In this document: positions 35,350 through 43,136 of the stretch, piece after piece
Position numbering within the stretch: the first letter of the stretch is position 1
Layout: every line of letters starts with the position of its first letter
Origin: Rhodospirillaceae bacterium LM-1
GTDB taxonomy: Bacteria; Pseudomonadota; Alphaproteobacteria; Rhodospirillales; WMHbin7
Assembly: GCA_902725215.1 (NCBI GenBank)
Contig: CACUVI010000025.1
Span: 1 to 44,324 of the forward strand
Length of the DNA: 44,324 bases
Direction of reading: 5' to 3'
The notes under the pieces: model-generated
Told to the model about the DNA's origin: nothing
What the model saw: only the letters and a program-made list of their open reading frames with translations
Database searches by the model: none
Position numbers and translations under genes: made by a program

Positions 35350-35793
35350 TCAGAAAGGTTTAACGATGACCAAAATGACGATGCCGATCATCAGAAGGGT
35401 GGGGATTTCATTGGCGACGCGAAAATAGCGCTGGGAACGCCGATTGTTATCGGCGGCAAAATCGTTCTTCCAACTGGCGCAGTAAAAATGAAAGACCACC
35501 AGCCCCAAAACCAACAGCAGCTTGGCATGCATCCAGCCCTGAGTCAGATGGTCGGAGGCCAGAAGCAGCACCAAGCCGAAACCGACGGTGGCCAGCATGG
35601 CGGGCATCATGATCGCCTTATAAAGGCGGCGCTCCATCACCTTGAACAAGTCCGACTGTTCGGAACCGACCGGCGTCTGGCTGTGATAAACGAACAGGCG
35701 CGGCAGATAGAACAGCCCGGCCATCCAGGCGGCGAAGGAAATGACGTGCCAGGCCTTCAGCCACAGATAGGCGGTCGTTGAAATCTCGATCAC
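35350..35793 (-). CDS. hemJ: Protoporphyrinogen oxidase HemJ
   Basis: A 147-residue, four-helix membrane protein. The start is a GTG at 35793 overlapping the hemH stop; the N-terminus then reads [20 protein letters not shown] with the conserved His, followed by [31 protein letters not shown] and the C-terminal [24 protein letters not shown]. HemJ oxidises protoporphyrinogen IX to protoporphyrin IX. It is third in hemE-hemH-hemJ, adjoining the later steps of heme synthesis. The longer ORF upstream lies within hemH. Confidence 0.94.
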   Translation of the reverse strand: MIEISTTAYLWLKAWHVISFAAWMAGLFYLPRLFVYHSQTPVGSEQSDLFKVMERRLYKAIMMPAMLATVGFGLVLLLASDHLTQGWMHAKLLLVLGLVVFHFYCASWKNDFAADNNRRSQRYFRVANEIPTLLMIGIVILVIVKPF

Positions 35794-36794
35794 AGATGCG
35801 CCCCCGGACAAACAAAACCCTCTCCCGCGCAGTGGGCGCCGCCCGGCTCGGTGCCGGGCTTGGCGTTCTGCACCAATTCGGCCAGATCGGCGATGAAGGC
35901 CGGATGGTCGCAAGGCGTTGGCACGCGCAAATAGCAAGGCACGCCTGCTTGTTCCGCGATATGCCGATATTCGATATCCAACTCGACCAGGGTTTCGGAA
36001 TGTTCGGAAACGAAGGCCAGCGGCACCACGATCACGGGCCTGCTTTCGGCCCCCGCCGCCTTGATCTCAGCCACCGTCTCGGGGCCGATCCATTCCAAAG
36101 GCCCTACCCGGCTTTGATAGCAGATCTGGCTGTCGATCTTTTCGCTGAGTGCTCGCATGATGGATTTCGCCGTGCGCTCGACCTGATGTTGGTAGGGATC
36201 GCCCTTCAAGATCAGATTCTTAGGCAATCCATGCGCCGAGAAAAGAACTTTGGGCGGGCCGAAGCGCGACGCTTCGATCAGAGCCTGATGCAGACTTTCC
36301 GCAAAGGCCTGGGCCAAACCCGGCAATTCCGGATAACAGCAAATGCGATAAGGGTCGGGCAGGTCCATCGCCGCCTTGGCCCAGGCGCCAAAGGAAGAAC
36401 CGCTGGTGGTGCAGGAATATTGCGGATAAAGCGGCAGCAAAATCACGCGCTCTGGCGCGAAATGGCGAACCGCCTGGATGGCTTCCTCGGTAAAAGGGTG
36501 CCAATAACGCATGGCGATGAAACATTTATATCCATTACCCAGCCTGGATTCCAGCGCATCGGCTTGTCGTTGCGTTTGTTCCAAAAGCGGCGAACGCCCG
36601 CCGATCTGGCGATAGATGTCCTGGGCTACAGGGGCACGCTTGGCGGAAATATATTTAGCCAGCAGCCAGCGAATGGGCCGGGGGGCGGCGATGATGGCCG
36701 GATCGCTGAACAGATTGAACAAAAAAGGCCGCACTGCGGAAAGACTGTCGGGTCCGCCCAGATTGAACAGAACGACCGCCGTTTTTTGTTGCAT
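35790..36794 (-). CDS. hemH: Ferrochelatase
   Basis: A 334-residue enzyme that inserts Fe2+ into protoporphyrin IX. Motifs are VVLFNLGGPDSL at the start, the catalytic-His segment LFSAHGLPKN, CYQSRVGPLEWIGP, and PLAFVSEHSETLVELDIEY. It overlaps hemE by one base (TAATG) and hemJ by four bases, so the three genes are co-translated. Confidence 0.97.
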   Translation of the reverse strand: MQQKTAVVLFNLGGPDSLSAVRPFLFNLFSDPAIIAAPRPIRWLLAKYISAKRAPVAQDIYRQIGGRSPLLEQTQRQADALESRLGNGYKCFIAMRYWHPFTEEAIQAVRHFAPERVILLPLYPQYSCTTSGSSFGAWAKAAMDLPDPYRICCYPELPGLAQAFAESLHQALIEASRFGPPKVLFSAHGLPKNLILKGDPYQHQVERTAKSIMRALSEKIDSQICYQSRVGPLEWIGPETVAEIKAAGAESRPVIVVPLAFVSEHSETLVELDIEYRHIAEQAGVPCYLRVPTPCDHPAFIADLAELVQNAKPGTEPGGAHCAGEGFVCPGAHL

Positions 36795-37825
36795 TAACCG
36801 GCCTCGCGAATGATGTCCGCCAGACGAGCCACATGTTCCGGCGGCGTCTGTTGCAAAATGCCATGGCCCAGATTGAAGACGAAGCCGCCTTCGCCCAGGA
36901 TATTGATGATGCGCTTGGTTTCGCGCTCCATCGCCTCGCCGCCCGCCAGCAGCAGCACATTGTCCAAATTTCCCTGCAAGGCGGCATGCGGCTGCAAGGT
37001 TTTGGCGGCCCAGGACAGCGGCACTGTGCTGTCCAGGCTGACCGCATCGACGCCGGTCTCCTTGACATAGGCCTCGTACAGCGCTCCAGCCCCTTTTGGA
37101 AAACCGATGATGGGCACTTTGGGACAGCGGGCGCGCAAGCGTTCCACGATTTTACGGGCGGGCCGGATCGACCACTTGCGAAATTCCTCTTCCGGCAGAA
37201 CGCCCGCCCAGCTGTCAAAAAGCTGAATCACTTCGGCCCCGGCGGCGATCTGCATCAAAAGATATTCCGCCGTCATTTCGGTCAGAAGATCGATCAGCCG
37301 TTCAAGATCGGCGGTTTGCCGATAGGCCCAACCCTTGGCCTTGACGAATTCCTTCGACGACCCGCCCTCGATCATGTAGGTGGCCACCGTCCAGGGAGCG
37401 CCCGCAAAACCTATCAACGCTGTGCTTTCGGGAATGGCAAAAACAAGCTGGCGCAAGGTTTCATAGGACGGTTCCAGCCGCTCGTGAAATTGCTCGATGC
37501 TCAACCTAGCAATATCGTCCTTCCCGCACAGCGCCTTCAGCTTTGGCCCTTCGCCTTCCTGAAAGCTGACCTCTTGGCCCAAAGCGTGCGGCACCACTAG
37601 AATGTCCGAAAACAGGATCGCCGCATCCATGTTGTAGCGGCGAAGCGGCTGCAGCGTGGCCTCGACCGTCAGGCCAGGACTGGCGCAGAAATCCAGAAAA
37701 TTCCTGGCTTTGGCCCGGATTTCCCGATATTCGGGCAAGTACCGCCCGGCCTGGCGCATCAGCCAGAAGGGAGTGGGGCGGGTTCGCTCACCCTTCAGGG
37801 CGCGAATCAGAAGTTTGTCGCTCAA
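36794..37825 (-). CDS. hemE: Uroporphyrinogen decarboxylase
   Basis: A 343-residue enzyme that converts uroporphyrinogen III to coproporphyrinogen III. The N-terminal signature RTRPTPFWLMRQAGRYLPEYR holds the catalytic Arg; GFAGAPWTVATYMIEG and the IQLFDSWAG segment follow. It uses a TTG start at 37825, preceded by GAGAGAGAA. It transcribes away from the replication origin next to it, the standard position in Alphaproteobacteria. Confidence 0.97.
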   Translation of the reverse strand: MSDKLLIRALKGERTRPTPFWLMRQAGRYLPEYREIRAKARNFLDFCASPGLTVEATLQPLRRYNMDAAILFSDILVVPHALGQEVSFQEGEGPKLKALCGKDDIARLSIEQFHERLEPSYETLRQLVFAIPESTALIGFAGAPWTVATYMIEGGSSKEFVKAKGWAYRQTADLERLIDLLTEMTAEYLLMQIAAGAEVIQLFDSWAGVLPEEEFRKWSIRPARKIVERLRARCPKVPIIGFPKGAGALYEAYVKETGVDAVSLDSTVPLSWAAKTLQPHAALQGNLDNVLLLAGGEAMERETKRIINILGEGGFVFNLGHGILQQTPPEHVARLADIIREAG

Positions 37826-37860
37826 GTTCTCTCTCTTACCGTTTTCCCCATGACCCCCCT

Positions 37861-37905
37861 ATCTCTACAATCTTTATATAAAAGTAAAAAGATAGTTGTT
37901 GTAGG
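37861..37905. other. Candidate DNA-unwinding element
   Basis: A 45-base AT-rich stretch including TTTATATAAAAGTAAAAAG, unusual in this GC-rich window, eight bases from an exact DnaA box. This is the layout expected of the duplex-unwinding element of oriC. Confidence 0.6.
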
Positions 37906-37912
37906 TAGGGCC

Positions 37913-37921
37913 TGTGGATAA
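37913..37921 (-). promoter_or_regulatory. DnaA box, exact consensus
   Basis: TGTGGATAA on the plus strand, that is TTATCCACA on the minus strand. It lies next to the AT-rich stretch. Confidence 0.8.
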
Positions 37922-37934
37922 CGGGGAGGAGCGG

Positions 37935-37954
37935 TCATCCACGCCTTATCGACA
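37935..37954 (+). promoter_or_regulatory. Two degenerate DnaA boxes
   Basis: TCATCCACG (37935-37943, two mismatches) and TTATCGACA (37946-37954, one mismatch), in tandem on the plus strand. Confidence 0.45.
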
Positions 37955-38026
37955 GCAATTTTCCTATCCCTATGGACGGGGACGAAGGGGTTTGAGGCCA
38001 TTATATTCGCTGTCCATGCCTTCATT

Positions 38027-38055
38027 TTGACCTGTCTGTGAAAGATGGGGATAAA
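38027..38055 (+). promoter_or_regulatory. Possible ppsR promoter overlapping a DnaA-like box
   Basis: TTGACC (38027-38032) and GATAAA (38050-38055) with 17 bases between them. The -10 overlaps TGGGGATAA (38046-38054), a one-mismatch DnaA box on the minus strand, so DnaA binding could affect transcription. By eye only. Confidence 0.35.
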
Positions 38056-38154
38056 GCGGTTTGTCCATCTTGGTGATGGCCGGGGGGCAAAAAGCCCCAC
38101 ATGAGGATGCAAGGTCTGACGGATTCGGGATAGGCGCTGGCATCGACAAGAGAT

Positions 38155-38163
38155 TGTGGATAT
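38155..38163 (-). promoter_or_regulatory. DnaA box, one mismatch
   Basis: TGTGGATAT on the plus strand, one mismatch from the consensus, 29 bases before the second exact box. Confidence 0.55.
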
Positions 38164-38191
38164 GGTCGGACCTGTCCACGCAACCCGAAAA

Positions 38192-38200
38192 TTATCCACA
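38192..38200 (+). promoter_or_regulatory. DnaA box, exact consensus
   Basis: TTATCCACA, eight bases upstream of the ppsR start codon. It faces the opposite way to the exact box at 37913-37921. Confidence 0.8.
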
Positions 38201-38208
38201 AGCGGCTT

Positions 38209-39030
38209 ATGAAAAACTTTCATCTCCATCTGGTCTCGGATGCCACCGGCGAGACCGTCACCAGCGTCGCCCGAGCCTGTCTGGTTCAGTTCGAATCCAT
38301 CCAATCCACTTTGCATCAATGGTGGCTGGTCCGCAGCGAGGGACAAGTTGATCGGGCGCTTCAGGGAATTTCTCATCACCCGGGCATCGTCCTTTACACT
38401 TTGGTCGATCCGGTGATCAGCGAACGGCTTGCTACCGGCTGCCGGGCCTTGGGTCTGCCCTGCATTGGCATTCTCAATCCGGTGCTGGCCGGTTTGGAAG
38501 ATTATCTCCATCATGAAATGGACAAGCCGTCGCCGGGCCGCCAACATGTGTTGGATGACGAATATTTCAAGCGCATCGACGCCATGCATTACACCATCGC
38601 CCATGACGATGGCCAGTTGATGGCCGGGCTTGAAAAGGCCGATGTTATATTGTTGGGCGTTTCGCGCACCTCGAAGACGCCAACTTGCATGTATCTGGCC
38701 AATCGCGGCGTCAAGGCGGCCAATGTGCCCCTGGTGCCCGGCATGCCGCTGCCCGACGAAGTTTTGCAGGCCAAACAGGCCATGATCGTCGGTTTGACGC
38801 GCGAACCGTCCAGCCTGTCTGACATTCGCAAGAACCGCTTGCGTTTGCTCGATCATGACGAGGAAAGCGACTATGCGGATGAGGAAAAGGTGCGCGAGGA
38901 GGTGTTGTCGGCTAGGCGTCTGTTCGCGGCGCATGGCTGGCCGGTCATCGACGTGACGCGCCGCTCGATCGAGGAAGCATCGGCCAGCATTCTGCAATTG
39001 CTGGCCAAGCGCAGAGGCGAGGCGGCATGA
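38209..39030 (+). CDS. ppsR: Pyruvate,phosphate dikinase/PEP synthase regulatory protein
   Basis: A 273-residue bifunctional kinase/phosphorylase of the DUF299 family. The N-terminus MKNFHLHLVSDATGETVTSVARA and the P-loop-like GVSRTSKTPTCMYLANRG are diagnostic. It switches PPDK or PEP synthase on and off by ADP-dependent phosphorylation of a Thr. It is the first gene to the right of the probable oriC, the same position as RP001 in Rickettsia. It overlaps maf by four bases. Confidence 0.96.
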   Translation: MKNFHLHLVSDATGETVTSVARACLVQFESIQSTLHQWWLVRSEGQVDRALQGISHHPGIVLYTLVDPVISERLATGCRALGLPCIGILNPVLAGLEDYLHHEMDKPSPGRQHVLDDEYFKRIDAMHYTIAHDDGQLMAGLEKADVILLGVSRTSKTPTCMYLANRGVKAANVPLVPGMPLPDEVLQAKQAMIVGLTREPSSLSDIRKNRLRLLDHDEESDYADEEKVREEVLSARRLFAAHGWPVIDVTRRSIEEASASILQLLAKRRGEAA

Positions 39031-39611
39031 TCATTCTGGCCTCGGCAAGCCAAGCGCGAATGCGGCTGCTCGCCGATGCGGGGCTGGAAGTCGCAGCCGA
39101 AGCCAGCCGGATCGACGAAGCCCAGATCAAATCCGAGCAAGCCCTTCTTTCCTTCGAGCGTTTGGCTATTTTTTTGGCCCAAGCCAAAGCCAGGGATGTC
39201 AGCCAGCGTCACCCCGGCAAGCTGGTTCTAGGGGCGGACCAATTGCTAGATTGCGAAGGCAAACTTTACGACAAGCCGAAAGATGGTCAGGCGGCGGCCA
39301 GCCAATTGCGCACACTTCGCGGCAAGAAGCACCGCTTGATCAGCGCAGCCGCCCTGGTCAAGGATGGCGCGGTTCTTTGGCACCATGTCGAGGAGGCTGT
39401 CTTGCGCATGCGCGATGTTTCCGACGATTTCATTTCAAGTTATCTTGAACGCGAAGGCGATTTGGCGTTGCAATCTGTGGGCGCTTATCGGCTGGAAGGA
39501 TTGGGCGCGCAATTGTTTGAAACCGTCAAAGGCGACCATTTCACCATTCAGGGTTTGCCCCTGCTGGCCCTGCTCAGGGAATTGCGCAACAGAGGAGAGC
39601 TGCCCGCATGA
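39027..39611 (+). CDS. maf: Maf-family nucleotide pyrophosphatase
   Basis: A 194-residue Maf protein, a pyrophosphatase acting on modified or canonical pyrimidine/thymidine-type nucleotides. The family signature IILASASQARMRLLADAGL is at the N-terminus; VLGADQLLDCEGKL and a later QSVGAYRLEGLGAQLF segment are also conserved. Member of ppsR-maf-aroE-coaE-dnaQ; overlaps ppsR and aroE by four bases each. Confidence 0.95.
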   Translation: MIILASASQARMRLLADAGLEVAAEASRIDEAQIKSEQALLSFERLAIFLAQAKARDVSQRHPGKLVLGADQLLDCEGKLYDKPKDGQAAASQLRTLRGKKHRLISAAALVKDGAVLWHHVEEAVLRMRDVSDDFISSYLEREGDLALQSVGAYRLEGLGAQLFETVKGDHFTIQGLPLLALLRELRNRGELPA

Positions 39612-40453
39612 GATCGATCAGCGGCGCCGCCAAACTGGCCGGAGTGATCGGTTGGCCGGTCTCGCATTCCAGATCGCCCCGCCTGCATAATTTCTGGCTG
39701 GAAAAACACAAGATCGACGGCGCTTATGTTCCCTTGCCCGTGCATCCCGATCATCTGGGCGATGTGCTGAAGGCCTTGCCCCGCATGGGATTCCTGGGCG
39801 TCAACCTGACCTTGCCGCATAAGGAAGCCGCCCTGCGTCTGGTCGATCAGGTCGATCCAACGGCCATGCGCATCGGCGCCGTCAACACCATTATTTTCAC
39901 CAGCCAGGGCAAGTCGATTGGCTCTTGTACCGATGGTCTGGGATTCTTGGAAAATCTTCGCCAATATGCTGACGGTTTTTCAAGCGCCAAGGGTCCGGCG
40001 GTTGTCCTGGGCGCCGGCGGAGCTGCTGCCGCCATCGCCTTCGCGCTGCAAGAGGATGGCTGTCCCGAGATCCGCATCGCGAACCGCACGCCCGAAAAAA
40101 CCTTGGCCCTGGTTCAGCGTTTGGGTGGACAAGCCAAAGCGATTGCTTGGGAGGATCGCGCCCAAGCGCTGGCAGGTTCCGCCTTGCTGGTCAACACCAC
40201 CAGCCTGGGCATGAACGGCCAACCCGTCTTGAACATCGCCCTTGACCATTTGCCCAGATCGGCCCTGGTGACAGACATCGTTTATGCCCCTTTGGAAACC
40301 GCGCTGTTGGCCGACGCTAGGTCGCGCGGCAACAAAACAGTCGATGGGCTGGGCATGCTGCTGCATCAGGCGCGGCCAGGCTTCGCCGCTTGGTTCGGAC
40401 TGGCTCCCGACGTCAGCTTGGAGTTGCGCAACCATGTGCTGGCGGATGGCTGA
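39608..40453 (+). CDS. aroE: Shikimate dehydrogenase
   Basis: A 281-residue NADPH enzyme of aromatic amino acid synthesis. Motifs are VIGWPVSHSRSPRLHNFWLE, GVNLTLPHKEAAL (catalytic Lys), NTIIF, GAGGAAAAIAFAL (Rossmann loop), NRTPEKTLAL, NTTSLGMNG and DGLGMLLHQARPGF. It overlaps maf by four bases and coaE by one base (TGATG). Confidence 0.97.
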   Translation: MRSISGAAKLAGVIGWPVSHSRSPRLHNFWLEKHKIDGAYVPLPVHPDHLGDVLKALPRMGFLGVNLTLPHKEAALRLVDQVDPTAMRIGAVNTIIFTSQGKSIGSCTDGLGFLENLRQYADGFSSAKGPAVVLGAGGAAAAIAFALQEDGCPEIRIANRTPEKTLALVQRLGGQAKAIAWEDRAQALAGSALLVNTTSLGMNGQPVLNIALDHLPRSALVTDIVYAPLETALLADARSRGNKTVDGLGMLLHQARPGFAAWFGLAPDVSLELRNHVLADG

Positions 40454-41046
40454 TGTTCGTCCTGGGTCTGACCGGATCGATCGGCATGGGCAAAACGACG
40501 GCGGCCAACATGTTTCGTCGCTTAGGCTGTCCGGTGCATGATGCCGACCGGACGGTGCATGATCTGTTGGCGCCGGGAGGTGCTGCCGTGTCCGCCATCG
40601 CAAGGCAATTTCCTGGTGTTTTGAACGAACAAGGCGGCATCGACCGTCAGAAGTTGGGCGCCGTGGTTTTCGGCGACGACGACGCGCTGCGGCGACTGGA
40701 AGCCATTTTGCATCCGATGGTGCGGGCGGCCGAAGAGCGTTTCTTGAAACGGGCCAGGGCGAGGCGCCAGAAATTGGCCGTGCTGGACATTCCGCTTTTG
40801 TTTGAAACCGGCGGCGACAAGCGATGCGACGCGGTGGCGGTGGTCACGGCCCCTTTGTTCATGCAAAGGACTCGCGTCTTGAAGCGCCCCGGCATGACGG
40901 CTGAGAAATTCCAGAATATCCGCGCCCGCCAAATGCCCGAGCATGAGAAAATGCGCCGCGCCAGATGGGTCTTGAAAACCGGGCAGGGAAAGCTGCATAC
41001 CTTTAGGCGCATCAAAAACATTGTAGCTTTTTTGGAACAGGGGTAG
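40453..41046 (+). CDS. coaE: Dephospho-CoA kinase
   Basis: A 197-residue P-loop kinase for the last step of coenzyme A synthesis. Motifs are VLGLTGSIGMGKTT (Walker A), VHDADRTVHDLL, HPMVR, and LDIPLLFETGGD. The start is ATG 40453 overlapping the aroE stop; the longer frame runs inside aroE. The RARWVLKTGQG segment near the C-terminus departs from the usual RADxVIDxxG. Confidence 0.95.
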   Translation: MFVLGLTGSIGMGKTTAANMFRRLGCPVHDADRTVHDLLAPGGAAVSAIARQFPGVLNEQGGIDRQKLGAVVFGDDDALRRLEAILHPMVRAAEERFLKRARARRQKLAVLDIPLLFETGGDKRCDAVAVVTAPLFMQRTRVLKRPGMTAEKFQNIRARQMPEHEKMRRARWVLKTGQGKLHTFRRIKNIVAFLEQG

Positions 41047-41049
41047 GGC

Positions 41050-41730
41050 TTGCGCGAGATCGTTTTCGATACGGAAACCACCGGTCTTGATCCCAATTCG
41101 GGCCATCGCGTCGTCGAAATCGGCTGTGTCGAATTGTTCAATCATCTGCCGACCGGAAATCATTTTCACCGCTATCTAAATCCCGAGCGCGACGTGCCCG
41201 AGGAAGTGGTGCGCGTGCATGGCCTGACCCGCGAATTTCTGGCCAATCACCCCACATTCGCCGAAGTGGTGGCGGATTTTCTGGATTTTCTAGGCGATTC
41301 GGCGCTTGTCGCCCACAACGCTTCCTTCGATATGGGATTCCTGAATCACGAGCTGGGAAGGCTTGGCTTTCCGCCCATTCCCATGAGCCGGGTCACCGAC
41401 ACCATCCCCATGGCCAGACGCCGCTTTCCGGGGGCGCAAGTCAATCTGGACGCGCTGTGCAAGCGGTTCGGGATCGATCTGTCGGCCCGCGACAAGCACG
41501 GCGCCCTTTTGGACGCCCAGTTGCTGGCCGAAGTTTACCTTGAGCTGGTCGGCGGCCGCCAGCCGGGCCTGGAGCTTCTGGGCCAGGGCGGCAAGAGCGC
41601 AGCATCTGGCCAGATCCATCTGGTCGAGGCGGTCAAGCGCGAAGCGAGGCCGCATGCGCCAACCCCCGAAGAGCTGGAAGCGCATGCGAAAGCGCTTGAG
41701 AAAATTAAGAACCCGATGTGGCTGGCCTGA
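41050..41730 (+). CDS. dnaQ: DNA polymerase III epsilon subunit (proofreading exonuclease)
   Basis: A 226-residue DEDDh exonuclease. ExoI is FDTETTGLD (Asp7, Glu9), ExoII HNASFDMGFLNHEL, ExoIII HGALLDAQLLAEVYLEL. A C-terminal tail of about 50 residues probably binds the polymerase. It uses a TTG start at 41050, with AGGGG overlapping the coaE stop. Last gene of the rightward cluster from oriC; converges with secB 9 bases away. Confidence 0.96.
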   Translation: MREIVFDTETTGLDPNSGHRVVEIGCVELFNHLPTGNHFHRYLNPERDVPEEVVRVHGLTREFLANHPTFAEVVADFLDFLGDSALVAHNASFDMGFLNHELGRLGFPPIPMSRVTDTIPMARRRFPGAQVNLDALCKRFGIDLSARDKHGALLDAQLLAEVYLELVGGRQPGLELLGQGGKSAASGQIHLVEAVKREARPHAPTPEELEAHAKALEKIKNPMWLA

Positions 41731-41739
41731 AATTCCTGC

Positions 41740-42273
41740 TCAGTTTACCGTTGCCCCTTCGGGAGGCGTTTGACTTTGCGCTTGCTGGGCTTGCTGGGCC
41801 TGCATCTGGGCGATGCGCTGGCGATAAAGTTCGGCAAAATCGATCGGCGTGACCAGCAGGGGCGGGAAGCCGCCATCACGGGTCAGGTCGGCGATCAGCG
41901 AACGCACGAAGGGGAACAATAGGCGCGGCACTTCGACCAGCAGCACCGGTTGCAGATGCTGTTCGGGCACGTTGATGGTGCAAAGCGCGCCATAAGCGAT
42001 TTCCAGCATGAACATCTGGCGGGTCTGGTTCTTGGCCTCGACGCGCATATGCAGCACGACTTCGAACATGTTGGCTTCGAGATGGCGGGTCTGCACCTCG
42101 ATGCCGATGGGAATCTCCTGGCCCTCGCCTTGTTGGCGGAAGACTTCGGGAGCGCCCGGCACTTCGAAAGACAGGTCCCGAATATACTGTGTATTGATGA
42201 CGATCGGGGGCTGGCCGTGAGCGGGCGGATGGTCGGGGGAGGCGCTGGGCGGCGGGGCCGGGGTATCGGTCAT
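41740..42273 (-). CDS. secB: Protein-export chaperone SecB
   Basis: A 177-residue tetrameric chaperone that keeps preproteins unfolded and passes them to SecA. Family motifs are QYIRDLSFEVPGAPEVF, LHMRVEAKN, MLEIAYGALCTINVPE, VEVPRLLFPFVRSLIADLTRDGGFPPLLVTPIDF. It has a Pro-rich N-terminal extension and a Gln-rich C-terminus. Start ATG 42273. Divergent from the Tim44-like gene, 146 bases apart. Confidence 0.97.
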   Translation of the reverse strand: MTDTPAPPPSASPDHPPAHGQPPIVINTQYIRDLSFEVPGAPEVFRQQGEGQEIPIGIEVQTRHLEANMFEVVLHMRVEAKNQTRQMFMLEIAYGALCTINVPEQHLQPVLLVEVPRLLFPFVRSLIADLTRDGGFPPLLVTPIDFAELYRQRIAQMQAQQAQQAQSQTPPEGATVN

Positions 42274-42419
42274 TTCTGGGTCTCCTTCAATTCTTTCCAA
42301 GGGCTAGCATGAAGCTGGGCAAGTCTCAAGCCCGGCGAATGGTTTAGCCCTTGCCCTGGGGCCATGACAGGCTTATCTAGAGAGAGAACGAGATTGGCGC
42401 GCCCGGCGTCCGAGGGCTG

Positions 42420-43136
42420 ATGGACATGCATTATTTCGATATTCTGATTTTTGGATTGATCGCGGTTTTTCTGGCATTGCGCCTGCGCAGCGTGCTGGGC
42501 CAGCGCAATGGCGAGGAAAAGCCCCCAACCGACCCCTATTCGCCCCGACCCAGCGAACCCGACGAGAGCAAGGTCGTGCGTTTTCCCGGCCAGAGCCAGC
42601 CTTCCGACGTCCGTGAGGCCGAGTTCGAGGAGGCAGCCGCCAAGCCGCCCACCAAACCGGCTATCGATTTCGAGGCTTTCGGCGCAGCCGGATTGGGGCT
42701 TGAGGCCATTCACAAGGCCGATCCCAATTTCGAGCCCAAGTCCTTTCTGGAAGGGGCGAAGGGCGCTTTCGAGATGATCGTCACCGCCTATGCCAAGGGC
42801 GACGGCAAGACCCTGAAGACCCTGCTGGCTCCGCATGTCTTCAAGGATTTTTCGACCGCCATTGAGACAAGGGCGAAGGAAGGGCAAACGCTGGTCAGCG
42901 AGCTGGTGGGCGTGATCAGCAGCAATGTTGACAATGCCCGGCTTGACGGAACCCAGGCCCATGTCACCGTCCGCTTCGTCAGCGAGCAGGTGAATGCCCT
43001 GAAGGATAAGGCGGGCGCTGTGATCGACGGCGATCCCACCAAGGTCGAGCGCGTCGTCGATATCTGGACCTTCACGCGCGATACCCGTTCGCGCGATCCC
43101 AACTGGTTCCTGGCCGAGACCCAATCTCCGGAATGA
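42420..43136 (+). CDS. timA: Tim44-like membrane protein (TimA)
   Basis: A 238-residue protein with an N-terminal membrane anchor (FDILIFGLIAVFLALRLRSVLGQR) and a C-terminal Tim44 domain (about 90-238, from FLEGAKGAFEMIVTAYAKGD to DIWTFTRDTRSRDPNWFLAETQ). It is the bacterial relative of the mitochondrial import-motor component; the role in bacteria is not settled. It overlaps mltA by four bases, an arrangement typical of Alphaproteobacteria beside secB. Confidence 0.92.
   Translation: MDMHYFDILIFGLIAVFLALRLRSVLGQRNGEEKPPTDPYSPRPSEPDESKVVRFPGQSQPSDVREAEFEEAAAKPPTKPAIDFEAFGAAGLGLEAIHKADPNFEPKSFLEGAKGAFEMIVTAYAKGDGKTLKTLLAPHVFKDFSTAIETRAKEGQTLVSELVGVISSNVDNARLDGTQAHVTVRFVSEQVNALKDKAGAVIDGDPTKVERVVDIWTFTRDTRSRDPNWFLAETQSPE

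Larger units (their letters stand above)
37826..38208. other. Probable chromosomal replication origin (oriC)
   Basis: A 383-base non-coding region between the divergent hemE and ppsR genes, the position of the origin in Caulobacter and Rickettsia. It holds two exact DnaA boxes near its ends, four degenerate ones between, and an AT-rich stretch (37861-37905) beside the first exact box. Flanking genes all point away from it. The region has no ORF that could be a gene. The location is inferred; strand-skew or marker-frequency data would settle it. Confidence 0.85.
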
